DNA of 64,000 nt, from positions 1-64,000 of the forward strand of contig NZ_JALIFO010000009.1 in assembly GCF_022867805.1 (NCBI RefSeq). Reading direction: 5' to 3'. The notes beneath the pieces were generated by a model. The model had not been told where the DNA came from and searched no databases. It was given only the letters and a program-made list of their open reading frames with translations. This document shows, in pieces, positions 31,719 through 40,525 of this stretch. The first letter of the stretch is position 1. Every line of letters begins with the position of its first letter. A program made the translations under genes and the position numbers. The DNA is from Cuneatibacter sp. NSJ-177. Lineage in GTDB: Bacteria; Bacillota; Clostridia; Lachnospirales; Lachnospiraceae.

Positions 31719-33740
31719 CTACTCTACCCGGTAAATCGCCGCCGAAACAGGGCGCAGGGGAACCGCCGCTTTTCCCTCCCGCACGGGAAGCCGGACGGCA
31801 CCGATATTATATCCGGTCTCGCCCGTCTCAATCAGGCGGATCAGCCCCTTTGCCGGGCTGCCGCCCAATAGCTCCACGGGAATCTCCGCCCTGCCTTCCG
31901 ACGGGCCGTTGTGGATCACAACCACCATGCGCTCTTCCCCCAGGAAACGGCCGTAGGCAAGGAGCTCATGTTCTCCCAATAACCGGACCAAAGATCCTCG
32001 AAGAAGGGCCGGTGAATTCTTGTGAATCTTTATCAGCTCCCGATAAAACTCGATCATCTCCCAGTTCTCTTTTCCCCAGGGAAACGGTCTGCGGCTGTCC
32101 GGATCCGTCCAGCCGGGGAGAGCCGTCTCGTTCCCATAATACAAGGTCGGCGCTCCCGGCCAGGTCATCTGCATGACAGCTGCCTCCCGGCATACGCCAA
32201 GGTCTATCCCTTCCTCCGCCGAAGCCGTGCCGTCCGCCCCCAACCGTCCGGTTCTCCGGGATGTCCGGGTCACAAAACGTGAGTGATCGTGGTTATCCAA
32301 CTGATTCATCGCGGCATATAAACTGCCGGACGGGAAACGGGCCATATTGGGGATCATGGCAGCCCAAAAAGCCTCCCCATTCCCAAGCAGCTCCTCCCGG
32401 TATTTATTGCTGTGCTTCTCCATGCCGGTTAAGAACCAGGAAACCGGCTCCATAAAAGCGTCGTAATTCATCACGGTATCCCACTGGCTCCCGTCCATCC
32501 ACGGAGAAATGTCGCCGTAGTGCTCGGCCAGGATCACCGCCTCAGGGTTTGCTTCCTTCACGGCCCGCCGAAACTCCCGCCAGAACTTGTGGTTTTCTTC
32601 CGGACTATGGCCAAGGTCCGCCGCCACGTCAAGCCGCCATCCGTCGGCGGAGTAGGGGGGCGACACCCACTTTCTTCCTATTTGAAGGATCTCTTCTTTC
32701 AGCCTTGGATCTCCCTCATAGTTCAGTTTCGGCAAGGTTTCCATGCCCCACCAGCTCTCATAGCTCTCATCCTGCCCGAAGCGGAAAAAATTCCGGTATG
32801 GGCTGTCCGGCCTGCCGTAAGCACCGGGCTCATATCCCGGACGGTCCCGGTAGAAGCCCGCGCGGTCCATCCACTTATGAAAGGAACCGCAGTGGTTAAA
32901 CACACCGTCCAAAATCACCCGGATCCCCCTCCGGTGAGCTTCCTCCACAAATTCTGCAAAGAAAGCGTCCGAGGCTTCCAGGTTTACCAATGAAGTAGTC
33001 CGCTTGATATATTTGGTGGCCTGGTGGTTCGACTCCGCGCCCTCCGGCAGCACCTCCCCGCCGTCCTCCAAAATCTTTCCGACGTGGGGATCGATATGCT
33101 CATAATCCTGGGTATCGTATTTATGGTTGGAGGGAGAGACAAACAAGGGATTGAAATACAGGACTTCCACGCCCAGATACTGGAGATAATCCAGCTGATC
33201 CCAGACGCCTTTTAAATCGCCGCCGTAAAAATTCCGGACGTCCAAGGGCTCCGGCATCGTATTCCAGTCCATCACCCGATGGGCGCAGCCGCCCTCCAGA
33301 TAAAAATATTCCCGCTCCTCCACGTCATTGCTGAGATCGCCGTTGCAGAACCGGTCCACAAAGATCTGATAGACCACCGCGCCCTGCATCCACTCTGGAA
33401 TCTGAAATCCGGGGAAAATCCAGAAGGCATTGGCAAAGTCCGCCGTGTCCTGCAACCCGCATTTTCCGTAATATACCGTCCCCTCGCCGTCTTCAATCTC
33501 AAACAGATATCGGAAGGGGCCCGATAGTCCGGGAATTTTCGCCTCGTAGACCGGCAGGCTCCCGTCCAGCCCGGCTCGCTCCATCGGAATCTGCCCTTGA
33601 CTGGAGATCACCCAGGCATGAAAAGAATCGCCCTCTGCGGCACGCAGCCGGAGGACGACACTTTCCCCATCCGCCGGCTCCGCAGGCCAGCGGAAATTTT
33701 CTGTTTCATCACTGAAATAAAATCTTCTTTTTTCCCTCAT
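31719..33740 (-). CDS. Alpha-amylase family glycoside hydrolase (neopullulanase/cyclomaltodextrinase-like)
   Basis: A 673-residue GH13 enzyme without signal peptide, hence cytosolic. An N-terminal beta-sandwich (about 1-110) precedes the catalytic barrel, which starts AVVYQIFVDRFCNGD. The GH13 regions are visible: ILDGVFNHCG, GWRLDVAADLGH with the nucleophile Asp, VILAEHYGD with the acid/base Glu, and LDNHDHSRF with the stabilising Asp. The layout fits neopullulanase, cyclomaltodextrinase or maltogenic amylase, acting on imported maltodextrins. Its start lies 2 bases after the ftsH stop on the same strand, without a clear ribosome site, so it is probably read from the ftsH transcript. Confidence 0.9.
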   Translation of the reverse strand: MREKRRFYFSDETENFRWPAEPADGESVVLRLRAAEGDSFHAWVISSQGQIPMERAGLDGSLPVYEAKIPGLSGPFRYLFEIEDGEGTVYYGKCGLQDTADFANAFWIFPGFQIPEWMQGAVVYQIFVDRFCNGDLSNDVEEREYFYLEGGCAHRVMDWNTMPEPLDVRNFYGGDLKGVWDQLDYLQYLGVEVLYFNPLFVSPSNHKYDTQDYEHIDPHVGKILEDGGEVLPEGAESNHQATKYIKRTTSLVNLEASDAFFAEFVEEAHRRGIRVILDGVFNHCGSFHKWMDRAGFYRDRPGYEPGAYGRPDSPYRNFFRFGQDESYESWWGMETLPKLNYEGDPRLKEEILQIGRKWVSPPYSADGWRLDVAADLGHSPEENHKFWREFRRAVKEANPEAVILAEHYGDISPWMDGSQWDTVMNYDAFMEPVSWFLTGMEKHSNKYREELLGNGEAFWAAMIPNMARFPSGSLYAAMNQLDNHDHSRFVTRTSRRTGRLGADGTASAEEGIDLGVCREAAVMQMTWPGAPTLYYGNETALPGWTDPDSRRPFPWGKENWEMIEFYRELIKIHKNSPALLRGSLVRLLGEHELLAYGRFLGEERMVVVIHNGPSEGRAEIPVELLGGSPAKGLIRLIETGETGYNIGAVRLPVREGKAAVPLRPVSAAIYRVE

Positions 33741-33742
33741 AG

Positions 33743-35551
33743 TTAGAATAACGCTTCAAATTCTGTCTGGTTAATCTTTTCTTTTTCCAGCAGAAGAGCC
33801 GCGCATTTATGGAGCACCTCCAAATGCTCTTCGATCAGAGCTTTCGCTTTCTTATAATTCTGATCGATGATCCGCTTGATCTCCTCGTCGATCATCGTGG
33901 CCATCCCTTCCCCGTATCCGCGGCTGTGGGCCAGATCCCGGCCGATGAAGACTTCCTCGTCGTCATCCCCGCAGTGGATCATGCCGACCCGGTCGGACAT
34001 GCCGTACTGGGTCACCATATTTTTGGCAATGCTGGTCGCCTGCTTGATATCCTGGGAAGCGCCGGTGGTAATGTCCTGGAAGATCAGCTCCTCGGCGATC
34101 CGGCCGCCCAGAGACACCATAATCTCCTGCTCCATCTTGCCTTTGGTCATAAACATCTCATCCTTTTCCGGCAAAGGCATGGTATAGCCGGCCGCCCCGA
34201 TACCGGTGGGAATGATCGAAATCGTGTGAACCGGCCCGACGTCCGGCAGCAGATGGAATAAAAGCGCATGGCCGGATTCGTGGTAAGCCGTGATCTTCTT
34301 TTCTTTATCGGAAATCAGACGGCTCTTCTTCTCGGCTCCCAGCCCTACCTTGACAAACGCCTTGTCAATATCGGCCTGACTGATATAACTCCGGCCGTCT
34401 TTGGCCGTCATGATCGCCGCCTCGTTCATCAGGTTTTCCAGATCCGCGCCGGAAAATCCAGCCGTCGTCTGAGCGATCCGCATCAAATCCACATCTTCGC
34501 CCAGAGGCTTTTCTTTGGAGTGCACCTTCAAAATCGCTTCACGGCCGCGGACATCCGGCCGGGCCACGCCGATCTTCCGGTCAAAACGTCCCGGACGCAT
34601 GATGGCCGGATCCAGGATATCAACCCGGTTCGTCGCCGCCATCACGATGATTCCGGCGTTGACGCCGAAACCGTCCATCTCCACCAGGAGCTGATTCAAG
34701 GTCTGCTCCCTCTCGTCATGTCCGCCGCCCATCCCTGTGCCGCGGCGTCTCGCCACCGCGTCGATCTCGTCAATAAACACGATGCACGGGCTGTTCTTCT
34801 TGGCCTCGGTGAAAAGATCCCGCACACGGGATGCGCCGACACCGACAAACATCTCCACAAAATCCGAACCGGAAATACTGAAAAAGGGAACTCCGGCCTC
34901 CCCGGCAATGGCTTTTGCCATCAAGGTTTTACCGGTTCCGGGAGGGCCCACCAAAAGCACGCCCTTGGGAATTCTGGCGCCGACGCGGGTATATTTCCCA
35001 GGATCTTTCAGGAAATCCACGATCTCCGCCAGATCCTCCTTTTCTTCCTGGAGTCCGGCTACATTTTCAAAATTGATATTGCTGTTGGTCACCATGATGG
35101 CCCGGCTCTTGCCGAAGTTCATCATCTTATTGTTGGCGCCGCCCTGGGAGCTGTTGCGGAAAATCATCATGACCAGGATAATCAATAAGACCGCGCTGAT
35201 TACGATCGAAATGATTGATATCATATCCCACTCTTCCGAGACATCCTCCAGGGTAAAACCGACATCCGCCCCCCGCAGAAGTTCCTGCACAGAATTGACA
35301 TCGGAAACGTAGATATACTTCAAAGTTCCATCATTCAGCTGATAGGTCACACGTCCGGTCGGAGTCTCGGTATTCTGCTGAATCGTCACCGCTTTCAGCT
35401 CCTGCTTCTCTACAGCCTGCCGGAATTCCACATCCGTCCCCGGCTCCTGGCCCTGGTGGTTCAAGGTTCCGGTGAAGATAAAATACCCCGCCAGCAGGCA
35501 CAGCAAGAGCAGAATATAAAACCCTCCGCTCGATCTTCTTGTCGAATTCAA
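33743..35551 (-). CDS. ftsH: ATP-dependent zinc metalloprotease FtsH
   Basis: A 602-residue membrane AAA+ protease. Two transmembrane helices (about 10-28 and 110-130) flank a small extracellular domain. The AAA module has Walker A GPPGTGKT, Walker B IVFIDEID and the second region of homology [20 protein letters not shown]. The protease domain carries HESGH, the zinc HExxH site, with the third ligand Asp in [11 protein letters not shown]. It degrades membrane and regulatory proteins; in Bacillus it also affects sporulation. It lies 17 bases after hpt, the same order as Bacillus tilS-hprT-ftsH. Confidence 0.97.
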   Translation of the reverse strand: MNSTRRSSGGFYILLLLCLLAGYFIFTGTLNHQGQEPGTDVEFRQAVEKQELKAVTIQQNTETPTGRVTYQLNDGTLKYIYVSDVNSVQELLRGADVGFTLEDVSEEWDMISIISIVISAVLLIILVMMIFRNSSQGGANNKMMNFGKSRAIMVTNSNINFENVAGLQEEKEDLAEIVDFLKDPGKYTRVGARIPKGVLLVGPPGTGKTLMAKAIAGEAGVPFFSISGSDFVEMFVGVGASRVRDLFTEAKKNSPCIVFIDEIDAVARRRGTGMGGGHDEREQTLNQLLVEMDGFGVNAGIIVMAATNRVDILDPAIMRPGRFDRKIGVARPDVRGREAILKVHSKEKPLGEDVDLMRIAQTTAGFSGADLENLMNEAAIMTAKDGRSYISQADIDKAFVKVGLGAEKKSRLISDKEKKITAYHESGHALLFHLLPDVGPVHTISIIPTGIGAAGYTMPLPEKDEMFMTKGKMEQEIMVSLGGRIAEELIFQDITTGASQDIKQATSIAKNMVTQYGMSDRVGMIHCGDDDEEVFIGRDLAHSRGYGEGMATMIDEEIKRIIDQNYKKAKALIEEHLEVLHKCAALLLEKEKINQTEFEALF

Positions 35552-35568
35552 AATCCTGTCTCCTTTAC

Positions 35569-36096
35569 TTATTCATTTTCAATCACGCCGATATAGGGCA
35601 GGTTCCGGTAATGCTGGTCATAGTCCAGCCCGTAACCGACGACGAACAGATCTTCGATGGAAAAGCAGGTGTAATCCACCTTTACTTCATGGTGCACCCG
35701 GCGGGAAGGCTTATCAAGCAGCGTACAAAGTTTCAGGCTCGCCGGCTTTCTGGCCTTCATCAGCTCCACCAAATAGGACAGCGTATTGCCGGAATCAATG
35801 ATATCTTCCACAATAATCACGTCCCTTCCCTCGATGGGCTCATCCAGATCCTTTACCAGGCGCACGATCCCCTTGGATATGGTCCCGGAACCGTAGCTGG
35901 AGCAGCTCATAAAATCAAGGGTGACCGGTACGGTCAGCCGTTTCGCCAGTTCACAGGTAAAAAATACGCTTCCCTTTAAAATACAGAGCAGATGTACGCT
36001 CTTCCCCGCATAGTCCCTGCTGATCTCAGCAGCGATCTCCGCAATCCTTCGGTCTACCTCATCTTCCGGAATCAATACGCGGATTTCATTTTCCAT
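35569..36096 (-). CDS. hpt: Hypoxanthine phosphoribosyltransferase
   Basis: A 175-residue purine-salvage enzyme that joins hypoxanthine or guanine to PRPP. The PRPP-binding signature VIIVEDIIDSGNTL is intact, and the flexible-loop region SCSSYGSGT follows the catalytic fold. KGSVFFTCELAKRL near residue 42 is also typical. It overlaps the tilS end by 11 bases, and ftsH follows. The tilS-hpt-ftsH arrangement is widely conserved in Firmicutes. Confidence 0.95.
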   Translation of the reverse strand: MENEIRVLIPEDEVDRRIAEIAAEISRDYAGKSVHLLCILKGSVFFTCELAKRLTVPVTLDFMSCSSYGSGTISKGIVRLVKDLDEPIEGRDVIIVEDIIDSGNTLSYLVELMKARKPASLKLCTLLDKPSRRVHHEVKVDYTCFSIEDLFVVGYGLDYDQHYRNLPYIGVIENE

Positions 36097-37429
36097 CTTC
36101 TTTTCCTCCTACCGTCACACACAAAATCCGTTGCGTGTCTTTTGTCACCTGATAAAAAGCGCTGACGCGCCGCCCCACCACCCAAAGGATGTGGCTGCCG
36201 TCGGCCAGCACCGGAATCCGTCCCCGCTCCGGGGCCGGTATTTTTTCATCGATCATGTAACGGTGCAGCGTCTTGCGGCCCCCGCCGGAAAGTTCCAGGT
36301 AGTCGCCTTGCTGGCGGAATCGCAAAATGGCACTATTTTTTATTTTATCATAATCAAAGCATTTCGTATACCTATTTTCCCTGATTTTTGGAAAATCTTT
36401 TTGCTGAATGATGCGAAATTTTGCCGCAGGAAGCGCAGCGGCGGCATGTTCCTCTTCCTCCCGGCCGATCCGGAGCATCTCATATTCTTGTCTTGCCGAG
36501 AAGCCCCCCGGCAGACGGATCCGGCTTCCCACCGGTTTTTTCAGGAGCTCCCAGACCGCGTCCAGATGGGCCTTGCCAATGTCCCGGCGGCTTCCGGAAA
36601 CCTGCCCGATGGCGGTAAGAAGGATCCGCTTTCCCAAAACCGCAGGCTGCTTGATCAGTTCTTTTTGCGGCAGACGGATCTCATTTTCCCCGCTGCGGCA
36701 CTGCGTTAAAAAGGTTTCGGCCAGGCGGTCCAATAGTTCGTCCAGCTCCCGCGCCTGCCCGGCAAACGCGGCTAAATGCTCCTCGGAGCGGGCGTTGACG
36801 CCTTCTTTCGCCAAGGGGAGCAGCTGATTCCGGATCCGGTTTCTCGTATAATAAAGATCCCTGTTGGTCGCATCCTCCCGCCAGGCCTGCCCGCACTCCC
36901 GCAAAAAAGCCTCGATCTCCCGGCGGCTTAAAAAAAGAAGCGGCCGGATCACGTCCCCGGCTCTAGGAGCCATACCCGCGGCCCCTTTGATTCCGGTCCC
37001 CCGGAGCAAGTGAAACAAAACCGTCTCCGCCTGATCGCTCTGGTGGTGGGCCACCGCAATCTTCCCTCCCTTTGCCTCCCGGCGCAAGATCTCATAGCGG
37101 GCGGCGCGACCAGCCTCCTCCACCGAAATCCGGCGCTCCCTCGCCAGGGCACCCACATCCGCCCGGCTGCACACGCACGGCACCCCCAGGCGGCCGCAGA
37201 GCTCTTTTACAAAGGCCTCGTCCCCGTCGGCTTCTCCCCCCCGCAGCCCGTGGTGGACATGGACCGCGGTCAGGGTAAACCCGATTTTGGCAGAAAGCCC
37301 GGACAGGCAGAAAAGCAGGCAGACCGAATCGGCGCCACCGCTAATGCCGGCCGCCACCTGGTCTCCCTGCTCCAACAAATTCTGCTGCCGGATGAACCGG
37401 CCCACTTTTTGAATCATCTGTTCCATCAT
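36086..37429 (-). CDS. tilS: tRNA(Ile)-lysidine synthetase TilS
   Basis: A 447-residue enzyme that converts C34 of the tRNA(Ile) CAU anticodon to lysidine so that it reads AUA. The PP-loop SGGADSVCLL (SGGxDS) is at about 28-37, followed by HHGLRGGEADGDEAFV and the ATP-site HHQSDQAET; the C-terminal TilS domain contains RFRQQGDYLELSGGG. The start is taken at the MM pair (37429/37426), matching the usual TilS N terminus; there is no Shine-Dalgarno. A promoter (TTGATT, 17 bp, TATAAT at 37441-37436) places the transcript start on or next to this ATG, so a leaderless mRNA is possible. Confidence 0.9.
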   Translation of the reverse strand: MMEQMIQKVGRFIRQQNLLEQGDQVAAGISGGADSVCLLFCLSGLSAKIGFTLTAVHVHHGLRGGEADGDEAFVKELCGRLGVPCVCSRADVGALARERRISVEEAGRAARYEILRREAKGGKIAVAHHQSDQAETVLFHLLRGTGIKGAAGMAPRAGDVIRPLLFLSRREIEAFLRECGQAWREDATNRDLYYTRNRIRNQLLPLAKEGVNARSEEHLAAFAGQARELDELLDRLAETFLTQCRSGENEIRLPQKELIKQPAVLGKRILLTAIGQVSGSRRDIGKAHLDAVWELLKKPVGSRIRLPGGFSARQEYEMLRIGREEEEHAAAALPAAKFRIIQQKDFPKIRENRYTKCFDYDKIKNSAILRFRQQGDYLELSGGGRKTLHRYMIDEKIPAPERGRIPVLADGSHILWVVGRRVSAFYQVTKDTQRILCVTVGGKEDGK

Positions 37430-37435
37430 GGCTTT

Positions 37436-37464
37436 ATTATACGGAAAAAGAAAGACGAAATCAA
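37436..37464 (-). promoter_or_regulatory. tilS promoter, predicted leaderless
   Basis: On the leftward strand TTGATT (37464-37459), 17 bp, TATAAT (37441-37436). Only 6 bases separate the -10 from the ATG at 37429, so position +1 would be the A of the start codon. Confidence 0.5.
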
Positions 37465-37526
37465 GCCCTTCTCCTTGGGCGGCGCTCTCTGATTTCGGAA
37501 AAGTCATGCAAAAAGCCATGCACGGG

Positions 37527-39023
37527 CTACCGCTTCGTAATCTGAGCCACCAGCACTGTCATATCGTCCCGCGGCGCTTCCTGCCCGGCCGCCAGGGATA
37601 AGATATCCTCCGCCATGGACTGGGGCGTCCCATCTTTCATGCGCCGGAGAATTTCCATCAGGAATTCTTCTTTTTCCGCGCCGGGCAAAGCCTCCACCAC
37701 ACCGTCGGTCACCAGTACCAAAACCGCTCCCTCGGTCACTTTGCTCGTCTGTTCTTCCGAGAGCAGGGTCGCGCTCCAGCCGATGGGGGCGTCTGCGGAT
37801 TCCAGCAGCGATATCTGATCCCCCTGCTTCAGGAAGGTGGCCGCCGCTCCCTGTTTGCGGCTTTTGATCTCCCCGGTATGTAAATCCAGACAATGGATGT
37901 CCAAAGTGGCCGGCCGCTGTTCTCCCTCCCGGAGCAGCAGGACGGAATTCATCAGCTTCACCGTGTTTTCCAGCGAAAATCCGGCGCCGGTCAGCTGTTC
38001 CGCCAGCTCCACCACCGACTCGCTTTCCGCCGCGGCCAGATGGCCGGAGCCCATTCCGTCGGACAGGCACAGCAAATATTTTCCACCCGGCAGCTCCATG
38101 GCAGAGTAATTGTCTCCGGAGACTTCGCTGCCCTCCTTGACCGCGCGGGCCACGCCGTAGCAGATTCCATACTCCGGTTCCTCCATCAGCACCAGGCGGC
38201 TGTTGTCCTTTCCGACCACGGACTTGCTGCCGATTTCCAGGCGCATTTCTTTCTTCATCAGCTTGCCGACCGCCTCGGTCACTTCCTTCGAGGGAATGCA
38301 GTGGCGGCCCGCTGTCTGAACCTGGAGGTGAACCCGAAGTTTGCCCTCTTCGTCGGCCTCCACAAAACAACGGTTCATCGTGAGCCCCAGCTTTTTGCAC
38401 TCTTTTTTCAGCTTCTTTTCCCAGTGATCCGTCACGTCTTCCTGCTCTTCGCCCTGGTCCGCCAGGTCGTCCAGCATACTCTCCATCTCCGCAAATTGGG
38501 AAGAGACCGCTTCCCGGCTTTCAAGGAAACGGGTTTTCCAGTCAATCTGCAACTGTCCCCGGCCCAGCTCTTCGTTGAGCTCGTCCATGTAACGGCCGGA
38601 TTCACAGCAGGTCTCCGAGAAAATCCGGGGCATGTCCTCACTGTCCACCCGCCCGTTTTTCGCAAAGGAATTCATGAGGTATTGGAGATAATAGGCGTCC
38701 TTTTGCAGCTGCATCCGCCCCAGATGGCAGCCGCCGCAGGCTTCGCAGACCTTATTCGAAGTCTCTGCCAGGGCAGTAGCTGCGATCTCTCTGGTCACTC
38801 GCTCATAGCTACTGCTCCCGCTCTCCCGGAATGCCGCCGCCAGCTTGTGAAATGCCCTGGCCCGTTCTTTCAGCTGCCGTTCCGCCGTATATTCCCGGTA
38901 CCGGCTCTTCCAGAGAACGGTTTTCTTCCAACTCTTCCGGCCGCTTTTCACGTACAGGGCCCCCGCCAGGATTCCGATTCCATAAGCAAACAAAAGCACG
39001 GCAAACATTCCTACCTTATCCAT
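37527..39023 (-). CDS. spoIIE: SpoIIE-type PP2C serine phosphatase, short membrane form
   Basis: A 498-residue protein with one N-terminal transmembrane helix (about 3-22), a charged helical middle with a CEACGGC motif, and a C-terminal PPM/SpoIIE phosphatase domain. Metal-binding motifs are LSDGMGSG, LVTDGVVE and the final DDMTVLVAQI. SpoIIE dephosphorylates SpoIIAA to release sigma-F in the forespore. The Bacillus protein is about 827 residues with ten helices, so most of the membrane part is missing here. Placement between divIC and tilS, as in Bacillus, and the Spo0A-type promoter support the name. The start at 39023 follows GGGAGGAA. Confidence 0.88.
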   Translation of the reverse strand: MDKVGMFAVLLFAYGIGILAGALYVKSGRKSWKKTVLWKSRYREYTAERQLKERARAFHKLAAAFRESGSSSYERVTREIAATALAETSNKVCEACGGCHLGRMQLQKDAYYLQYLMNSFAKNGRVDSEDMPRIFSETCCESGRYMDELNEELGRGQLQIDWKTRFLESREAVSSQFAEMESMLDDLADQGEEQEDVTDHWEKKLKKECKKLGLTMNRCFVEADEEGKLRVHLQVQTAGRHCIPSKEVTEAVGKLMKKEMRLEIGSKSVVGKDNSRLVLMEEPEYGICYGVARAVKEGSEVSGDNYSAMELPGGKYLLCLSDGMGSGHLAAAESESVVELAEQLTGAGFSLENTVKLMNSVLLLREGEQRPATLDIHCLDLHTGEIKSRKQGAAATFLKQGDQISLLESADAPIGWSATLLSEEQTSKVTEGAVLVLVTDGVVEALPGAEKEEFLMEILRRMKDGTPQSMAEDILSLAAGQEAPRDDMTVLVAQITKR

Positions 39024-39054
39024 TCCCGATTCCTCCCTTATCTTATCGGAAATG

Positions 39055-39121
39055 ATTATAAGACAAGTTCCGGCGCAAAGTCTGTCAAAAGGGAGTGTCG
39101 AAGGGGAAGAATGTTTCGACA
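39055..39121 (-). promoter_or_regulatory. spoIIE promoter with two Spo0A boxes and 22-bp spacer
   Basis: On the leftward strand TTGACA (39088-39083) and TATAAT (39060-39055) are separated by 22 bp, too long for ordinary sigma-A use but matching Bacillus spoIIG and spoIIE promoters, which need Spo0A~P. Two exact 7-bp 0A boxes lie upstream in opposite orientations: TTCGACA read on the plus strand at 39115-39121, and TGTCGAA at 39096-39102. Confidence 0.85.
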
Positions 39122-39147
39122 AAAAAACTGCCGCTTGCGGCGGCAGC
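39121..39147 (-). terminator. Terminator between divIC and spoIIE
   Basis: On the leftward strand GCTGCCGC and GCGGCAG form a stem with a short loop (39146-39128), followed by TTTTTTT (39127-39121). It ends the yabP-yabQ-divIC transcript just before the spoIIE promoter; its T-run touches the upstream Spo0A box. Confidence 0.8.
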
Positions 39148-39223
39148 TTTCATCCCAACCGAAAATTTAGTATTGCCAGCAGCAGCAACACACCATTTCC
39201 CGGATTCTGTATATGGTAAAAAA

Positions 39224-39526
39224 TCACTCATTCGGCTTTACGATCGATTCATTCGGATTGACAAGGCCCAGCTTTTCCCGCGCGACCTGCTCGATGTACT
39301 GCTTGGTCTGGACGTAGACCTGATACTCTTCCAGCTCTTCGGCCCGCTTGGACTCTTCCTCCACTTCCGCGGAAAGCGCCTGTACTTTGGCTGCATAGTC
39401 CGCGTCGGCGGCCCGCAAGCTCCTTGTGTGAACGGTCAGGACACACAACAAAATCAGCACCACGGTCAGTACCGCCAGCGCTCCGGGGTTATTCCATTTG
39501 CTTTTTTTCTTTTGATATCTTTTCAT
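39224..39526 (-). CDS. divIC: DivIC/FtsB-family septum protein
   Basis: A 100-residue bitopic cell-division protein. A basic N-terminal tail (KRYQKKKSK) precedes one transmembrane helix (about 15-35), then an extracellular coiled coil and the family end REKLGLVNPNE. DivIC binds FtsL and DivIB at the division site. It overlaps the yabQ end by 38 bases, the usual yabP-yabQ-divIC order of spore formers. Confidence 0.9.
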   Translation of the reverse strand: MKRYQKKKSKWNNPGALAVLTVVLILLCVLTVHTRSLRAADADYAAKVQALSAEVEEESKRAEELEEYQVYVQTKQYIEQVAREKLGLVNPNESIVKPNE

Positions 39527-39860
39527 ATTTCCCCAAATCCTTTGCCGTTCTTTTCATTTTAACCCATGAAAGGAACTTTTTCAATGGGTTTCCTAAAATC
39601 TCATACAGGAAAATCATTCCAAGGGCGATCCCAACCAGAAAAAACCAGCGGATGCTGCCGTCATTTTCCCGAAATAAAAGGCGGAACGCCTGCACGGCGC
39701 AAAAAATCCAATACACAATGTCCTCAACATCCCGGAACCATCTTGCATGCGGGATCAGGCCGCGAATCAGCATCAACACCAGATAAACCAGCATCAATTC
39801 CAATCCCAGCAGCACGGAAACCAGAAATACCTGGGCTTCCGCGGAAATGCTGGCGCTCAT
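39489..39860 (-). CDS. yabQ: Spore cortex biosynthesis protein YabQ
   Basis: A 123-residue membrane protein with about three hydrophobic segments and a basic C-terminal tail. The start SAEAQVFLVSVLLGLELMLVY and the mid block DVEDIVYWIFCAVQAF match YabQ, which is needed for cortex formation and is found in the outer forespore membrane. Its ATG overlaps the yabP stop (39860), and its 3' end overlaps divIC. Confidence 0.88.
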   Translation of the reverse strand: MSASISAEAQVFLVSVLLGLELMLVYLVLMLIRGLIPHARWFRDVEDIVYWIFCAVQAFRLLFRENDGSIRWFFLVGIALGMIFLYEILGNPLKKFLSWVKMKRTAKDLGKYEKISKEKKQME

Positions 39861-40138
39861 TACCGGAATAAGCGGTTCAGAAACCCGCCTTCCTCCTCCA
39901 CCGAGCCGACCGCCGAATACAAAATCCCATTGACCTGGCCTTCCAGCTCCGCTTCCCCCTTTTCCAGGGTCAGGCGTTTGACATGGAGCCCCTCCCCTTT
40001 CACGGTCATCTTTCCAAATTCAGTCTGCAGCAGGATTTCTTTTTCGTCGAAAGAAATCACGTCCTTCACTCCGGTGACCGTTGCCTTTTCCCGGCGGTCC
40101 AATACCAATTTATGTTCTTTTTCTTTCTGCGCTTCCAT
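39860..40138 (-). CDS. yabP: Sporulation protein YabP
   Basis: A 92-residue YabP/YqfC-family protein. The core reads HKLVLDRREKATVTGVKDVISFDEKEILLQTEFG, then MTVKGEGLHVKRLTLEKGE, the two characteristic beta-rich repeats. YabP and YabQ are required for cortex assembly. The start at 40138 is chosen by GGGAGG directly upstream; a longer open frame to 40312 overlaps the S4 gene and is not used. Confidence 0.87.
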   Translation of the reverse strand: MEAQKEKEHKLVLDRREKATVTGVKDVISFDEKEILLQTEFGKMTVKGEGLHVKRLTLEKGEAELEGQVNGILYSAVGSVEEEGGFLNRLFR

Positions 40139-40217
40139 CCGAACCCTCCCATCGGTTACCATTAGCAAAGTCGAGTCGTTTGCTATATATCCTATGTCCG
40201 GTTCGACGGAATTATGA

Positions 40218-40457
40218 TTACAGATAGCGGAACATCTCTTTGGCCTCTTCCTTTTTGGTGGTCTCCCGCACATCCAAAACTTCAACGCGGACCGCCTTGT
40301 TCCCGAAACCAATCTCGATGATATCCCCTTCTTTTACATTGGCCGACGCTTTGGCCGGTTTGTCGTTGATCAGTACCCGCCCTGCGTCGCAGGCTTCATT
40401 GGCCACGGTGCGGCGCTTGATCAGCCGCGATACTTTTAAATATTTGTCCAGTCTCAT
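40218..40457 (-). CDS. rqcP: S4-domain RNA-binding protein RqcP (YabO)
   Basis: A 79-residue protein that is almost entirely an S4 domain: MRLDKYLKVSRLIKRRTVANEACDAGRVLINDKPAK. RqcP works with RqcH in adding alanine tails to stalled nascent chains on the 50S subunit. Its place between hup and yabP is the standard Firmicutes arrangement. A terminator (40478-40513) separates it from hup. Confidence 0.92.
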   Translation of the reverse strand: MRLDKYLKVSRLIKRRTVANEACDAGRVLINDKPAKASANVKEGDIIEIGFGNKAVRVEVLDVRETTKKEEAKEMFRYL

Positions 40458-40477
40458 TGAGTTCTCCTTTTATAAAC

Positions 40478-40513
40478 AAAAAGACCATTGCATTGCGCTG
40501 CAACGGCCCTTTT
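40478..40513 (-). terminator. Terminator after hup
   Basis: On the leftward strand AAAAGGGCCGTTGCA (40513-40499) pairs, with G-U pairs and one bulge, with TGCAATGGTCTTTTT (40492-40478), ending in a T-run. It ends the hup transcript before rqcP. Confidence 0.75.
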
Positions 40514-40525
40514 ATTTGTTCAAAC

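Noticed and set aside
37504-38400. Long open frame opposite in phase to spoIIE (298 codons)
   Set aside because: It overlaps the SpoIIE phosphatase domain in another frame, and its Arg/Gly-rich composition is typical of GC-rich shadow frames.
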